Shown: piece after piece, positions 61,886 through 64,000 of the stretch
Numbering within the stretch: the first letter of the stretch is position 1
Layout: each line of letters begins with the position of its first letter
DNA from: Parachlamydiales bacterium
GTDB lineage: Bacteria; Chlamydiota; Chlamydiia; Chlamydiales; JABDDJ01
Length of the DNA: 64,000 bases
Direction: 5' to 3'
NCBI GenBank assembly: GCA_041671045.1
Contig: JBAZCF010000002.1
Span: 248,001-312,000 of the forward strand
Position numbers and translations under genes: made by a program
Notes under the pieces: model-generated
Database searches by the model: none
The model's input: the letters and a program-made list of their open reading frames with translations, nothing else
Told to the model about the DNA's origin: nothing

Positions 61886-64000
61886 TTATTTTGTTTCTGT
61901 ATCGTTGGGTCTCTCAATATACTCCCACTGATCATAATCGATAAATTCCCAAATTTCATCTGTTTTACTTAAGATCTTTGTGAGTATTGTGGAAATAATC
62001 TTCAAATCTGCATTCTCCTGGTAATCTTTTCGAAGGAAAAAAACCTTTTCTAATATTTTTTTAGCATCATTAATGTCCCGAGATGTGATTACTTTAACCA
62101 TCCAATCTAAGGAGTTAATTTTTTCTTCTAATAAGGTTAATTTATCATGAAAGACATTAATTAAAGGATTTCTGATTCTTTCTTTATCTGTATCTTTGAC
62201 TAAATTTAAGGTTCTTTCTACTACAGTGGTGATAGCTGAAAGTTGAGATAGTATAGATTGAATCTCATTGGTTTCTAAATCAGATATTGAATTTGTTATT
62301 AATTTAATTGCATCTCTACAAGCGATTTTATCTAACTCATTCTGAGGTTTTAAGCCTTGCAAATGTACTAGTGCTGCATGAGCGAGAGGATCCTTATAAT
62401 CTGTAATGGGGTTACCTTGGTAATATGCTAGGAGTTGGGAAGGATTCATTTCTTTGAAGAGTTCTATCGAAACAAGATTAGGTGTTAACCGTTTAACCAC
62501 TTCTAAAGGTAATTTTTTTATATAATGAAATGTCTTCTCACCACCTTTTGCTGCTACCAATAAAGCTGTTATATGTTCCTGGTTTAATGCTTTTATTTGA
62601 GCTTCTGTAAGGTCCTCCAATAATCTATCGCCATATTCTTTGAAAAAATCTGCATGTACGTAATTAAGGGCTTCGGAGGGCGGTGCAAGAACCGACAAAT
62701 GATCTAATTCTTTAATGAAGATTTCATAAGGTAATTTTTTTAGATAATGAAATGTCTTCCCACCAGCTGCTGCTACCAATAAAGCTGTTATTTGTTCCTG
62801 GTTTAATGCTTTTATTTGAGCTTCTGTAAGGTCTTCCAATAATCTAACGCCATGTTCTTTAAAAAAGTCTGGATGGACGTATTGAATAACTTCGGAGGGC
62901 AGTGCAAGAACCGACAAATGATCTAAATCTTCATTGAAGATTTCATATTTTGATGCAATTGCATCATAGAAATTTAATTCATCATTTTCCATATTTTGAT
63001 GCATTTCACCACGGAATTGCATGAGGTAGTGTTGTTTCAATTGCTGAAGCACCTCACCTTCTTTTCTCGTTAAATCTCCTTTTTGAAGAATCGCATCCGT
63101 GGATTGTAGGAGCGTATGAATAGGGGATTGGTATCTGGACTCTACTTTTGTATTCTGCATGAAGGCTTCAATAGGGTGGATGGAGGTGTTATTGAATTCA
63201 TGAAAATAGCTGAAGAGTTGATCCTTACTTTCGCTGGTAAGTAAGTTAATAAAACTTTGTGGGGATACGCGTTGAATAATGTCCTTCGCTGTTAGACCCT
63301 TGTAAAGGAAGAAAAATAGGATGTTAAGGTCATCTTCCTTCAAATGTTTAAATTTTATTTGCAGTTCATGTTTTGTATTTTCAGGAAGTCCATCTAAAAA
63401 CGTGTTGAGCTTGGCACTAAGAAATTTTTTATAGAGAAATTCTGCGGTAACTTCCGTATTATTAGGAGAGTGAAGCTTTACAAGGCTATCGTGAATTCCG
63501 GGATTATGTTTGATGTATTTAATGATTAGTGCGGCATGGTGGGTATTGTAAAGAGTAGAATTCATTAAATTTTGAGGAGACTCTATCGTCGCGTTTGGAT
63601 GTGATAATGGGGGGGCGTTTCTTCGCAAGGAATTCATTTCCTCAAATTGTGCGGCGCAAAGGGACGCTAACTGTTGTTTGGCTAATATTTGCTGCCTTTG
63701 GGTTTGTCTTTCAGTGGCGCTACTAGATAATGGAGGAATCGTGGGCCTTAAGCGTCTATATTCTAGATATGTCCCTAAAGGCCTAGCCTTAGGCTCATTT
63801 TGTAGATGATGGTACATTAGAAAAGTGGCTGTCCGTGTATATCCGTCAGCACATTGGACTGCAACGTTGGATCCGTATTTCTTTCCCATCACGTCACGGA
63901 CATTTTTGTCTAAAGTCCTTAAGGCAACAAGGTCGGGCGGTGAATTTTCTTCCCAGTTATTCAACCGGAAAATGCGATATTCTTTGGTAGATCCATCAGG
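61886..64000 (-). CDS. Tyrosine-phosphatase-like effector candidate (5' end beyond the window)
   Basis: The frame is open to the right edge, so the N-terminus is missing; a TTG at 63964 is only a mid-gene codon. The visible start encodes EYRIFRLNNWEENSPPDLVA, like the WPD loop region of protein tyrosine phosphatases, then VAVQCADGYTRTATFLMYHH, with the CX5R-T catalytic loop (63833-63853). The remaining 600 residues are helical. About residues 340-490 of the visible part hold a tandem duplication of 73 residues (HLSVLALPSE..., FHYLKKLP...). No signal peptide is visible in the fragment. Probably an effector that acts on host phosphotyrosine or phosphoinositide, by inference; the Asp of the WPD loop is Glu here. 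Confidence 0.72.
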   Translation of the reverse strand, partial: PDGSTKEYRIFRLNNWEENSPPDLVALRTLDKNVRDVMGKKYGSNVAVQCADGYTRTATFLMYHHLQNEPKARPLGTYLEYRRLRPTIPPLSSSATERQTQRQQILAKQQLASLCAAQFEEMNSLRRNAPPLSHPNATIESPQNLMNSTLYNTHHAALIIKYIKHNPGIHDSLVKLHSPNNTEVTAEFLYKKFLSAKLNTFLDGLPENTKHELQIKFKHLKEDDLNILFFFLYKGLTAKDIIQRVSPQSFINLLTSESKDQLFSYFHEFNNTSIHPIEAFMQNTKVESRYQSPIHTLLQSTDAILQKGDLTRKEGEVLQQLKQHYLMQFRGEMHQNMENDELNFYDAIASKYEIFNEDLDHLSVLALPSEVIQYVHPDFFKEHGVRLLEDLTEAQIKALNQEQITALLVAAAGGKTFHYLKKLPYEIFIKELDHLSVLAPPSEALNYVHADFFKEYGDRLLEDLTEAQIKALNQEHITALLVAAKGGEKTFHYIKKLPLEVVKRLTPNLVSIELFKEMNPSQLLAYYQGNPITDYKDPLAHAALVHLQGLKPQNELDKIACRDAIKLITNSISDLETNEIQSILSQLSAITTVVERTLNLVKDTDKERIRNPLINVFHDKLTLLEEKINSLDWMVKVITSRDINDAKKILEKVFFLRKDYQENADLKIISTILTKILSKTDEIWEFIDYDQWEYIERPNDTETK
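62500..62940 (-). repeat. Tandem 219-bp duplication within the PTP-like gene
   Basis: DNA around 62692 and 62911 (CCGACAAATGATCTAA) shows two adjacent copies with a 219-base period, 73 codons, in frame. The copies are highly similar (for example LLEDLTEAQIKALNQE in both), indicating a recent duplication. Confidence 0.88.

Noticed and set aside
1..64000. tRNA, rRNA, prophage or IS transposase
   Set aside because: I looked for tRNA-like clover-leaf ends, rRNA motifs and DDE or tyrosine-recombinase proteins and saw none; a formal scan (tRNAscan-SE, Infernal, ISfinder) would be decisive.

Overview
The window looks like part of the chromosome of an environmental (amoeba-associated or fish-associated) member of the Chlamydiae, order Parachlamydiales or a relative. 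The argument is gene order plus gene content. From memory, hrcA-grpE-dnaK, ruvA-ruvC next to a coiled-coil gene, a metal P-type ATPase next to a CT728-like protein, seryl-tRNA synthetase, glycogen phosphorylase, and a UAP/gpsA pair are all chlamydial neighbourhoods. The genome is larger and richer than that of Chlamydia: it has a fungal-type NAD-glutamate dehydrogenase, an SMC protein, an RND efflux pump, a methyl-accepting-type receptor, a GT9 glycosyltransferase, an O-antigen-ligase-like protein and many eukaryote-like proteins. No tRNA, rRNA or CRISPR array was seen. The exact species cannot be told from the sequence alone.

Layout. 1-2.0 kb: heat-shock operon hrcA-grpE-dnaK (minus) with a sigma-70-type promoter and a CIRCE operator. 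2.1-3.9 kb: a chemoreceptor-like gene. 4.1-10.2 kb: NAD-GDH, a P1B-4 metal ATPase and a VIT/CCC1-like membrane protein. 10.3-14.1 kb: lineage-specific proteins. 14.1-18.9 kb: M18 aminopeptidase, glycogen phosphorylase, and a small membrane protein with a DsbD_2/SafE-like partner. 19.2-25.8 kb: SMC, two small hypothetical genes, serS. 26.0-31.8 kb: tripartite RND efflux operon. 31.9-35.2 kb: ruvA-ruvC-coiled-coil operon. 35.3-37.4 kb: GT9 glycosyltransferase and UDP-sugar pyrophosphorylase. 37.4-46.2 kb: an AT-rich island with an LRR protein and five tandem kinase paralogues. 46.3-50.1 kb: gpsA, nnr and an O-antigen-ligase-like gene. 50.1-51.3 kb: a GxxExxY gene inside about 325-bp inverted repeats. 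51.3-64 kb: a 3509-residue protein with a helicase-like core and, upstream in the same direction, a protein starting with a tyrosine-phosphatase-like domain (its 5' end is cut by the window edge).

Three layers deserve most attention. First, five copies of a double-hairpin palindromic repeat sit exactly at gene 3' ends, with compensating base changes in their stems. Two copies have been taken into the coding sequence and now encode protein C-termini. The genes that end on these repeats carry a strong C-over-G excess on the coding strand near the 3' end, while control genes do not, which suggests a Rho-type transcription-end module. Second, the kinase array splits a gene pair that is adjacent in Chlamydia; every member has DFD or DYD in place of DFG, and one is a pseudokinase. 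Third, the GxxExxY inverted-repeat element and the giant helicase-like/PTP gene pair are candidates for poorly described mobile or effector systems.
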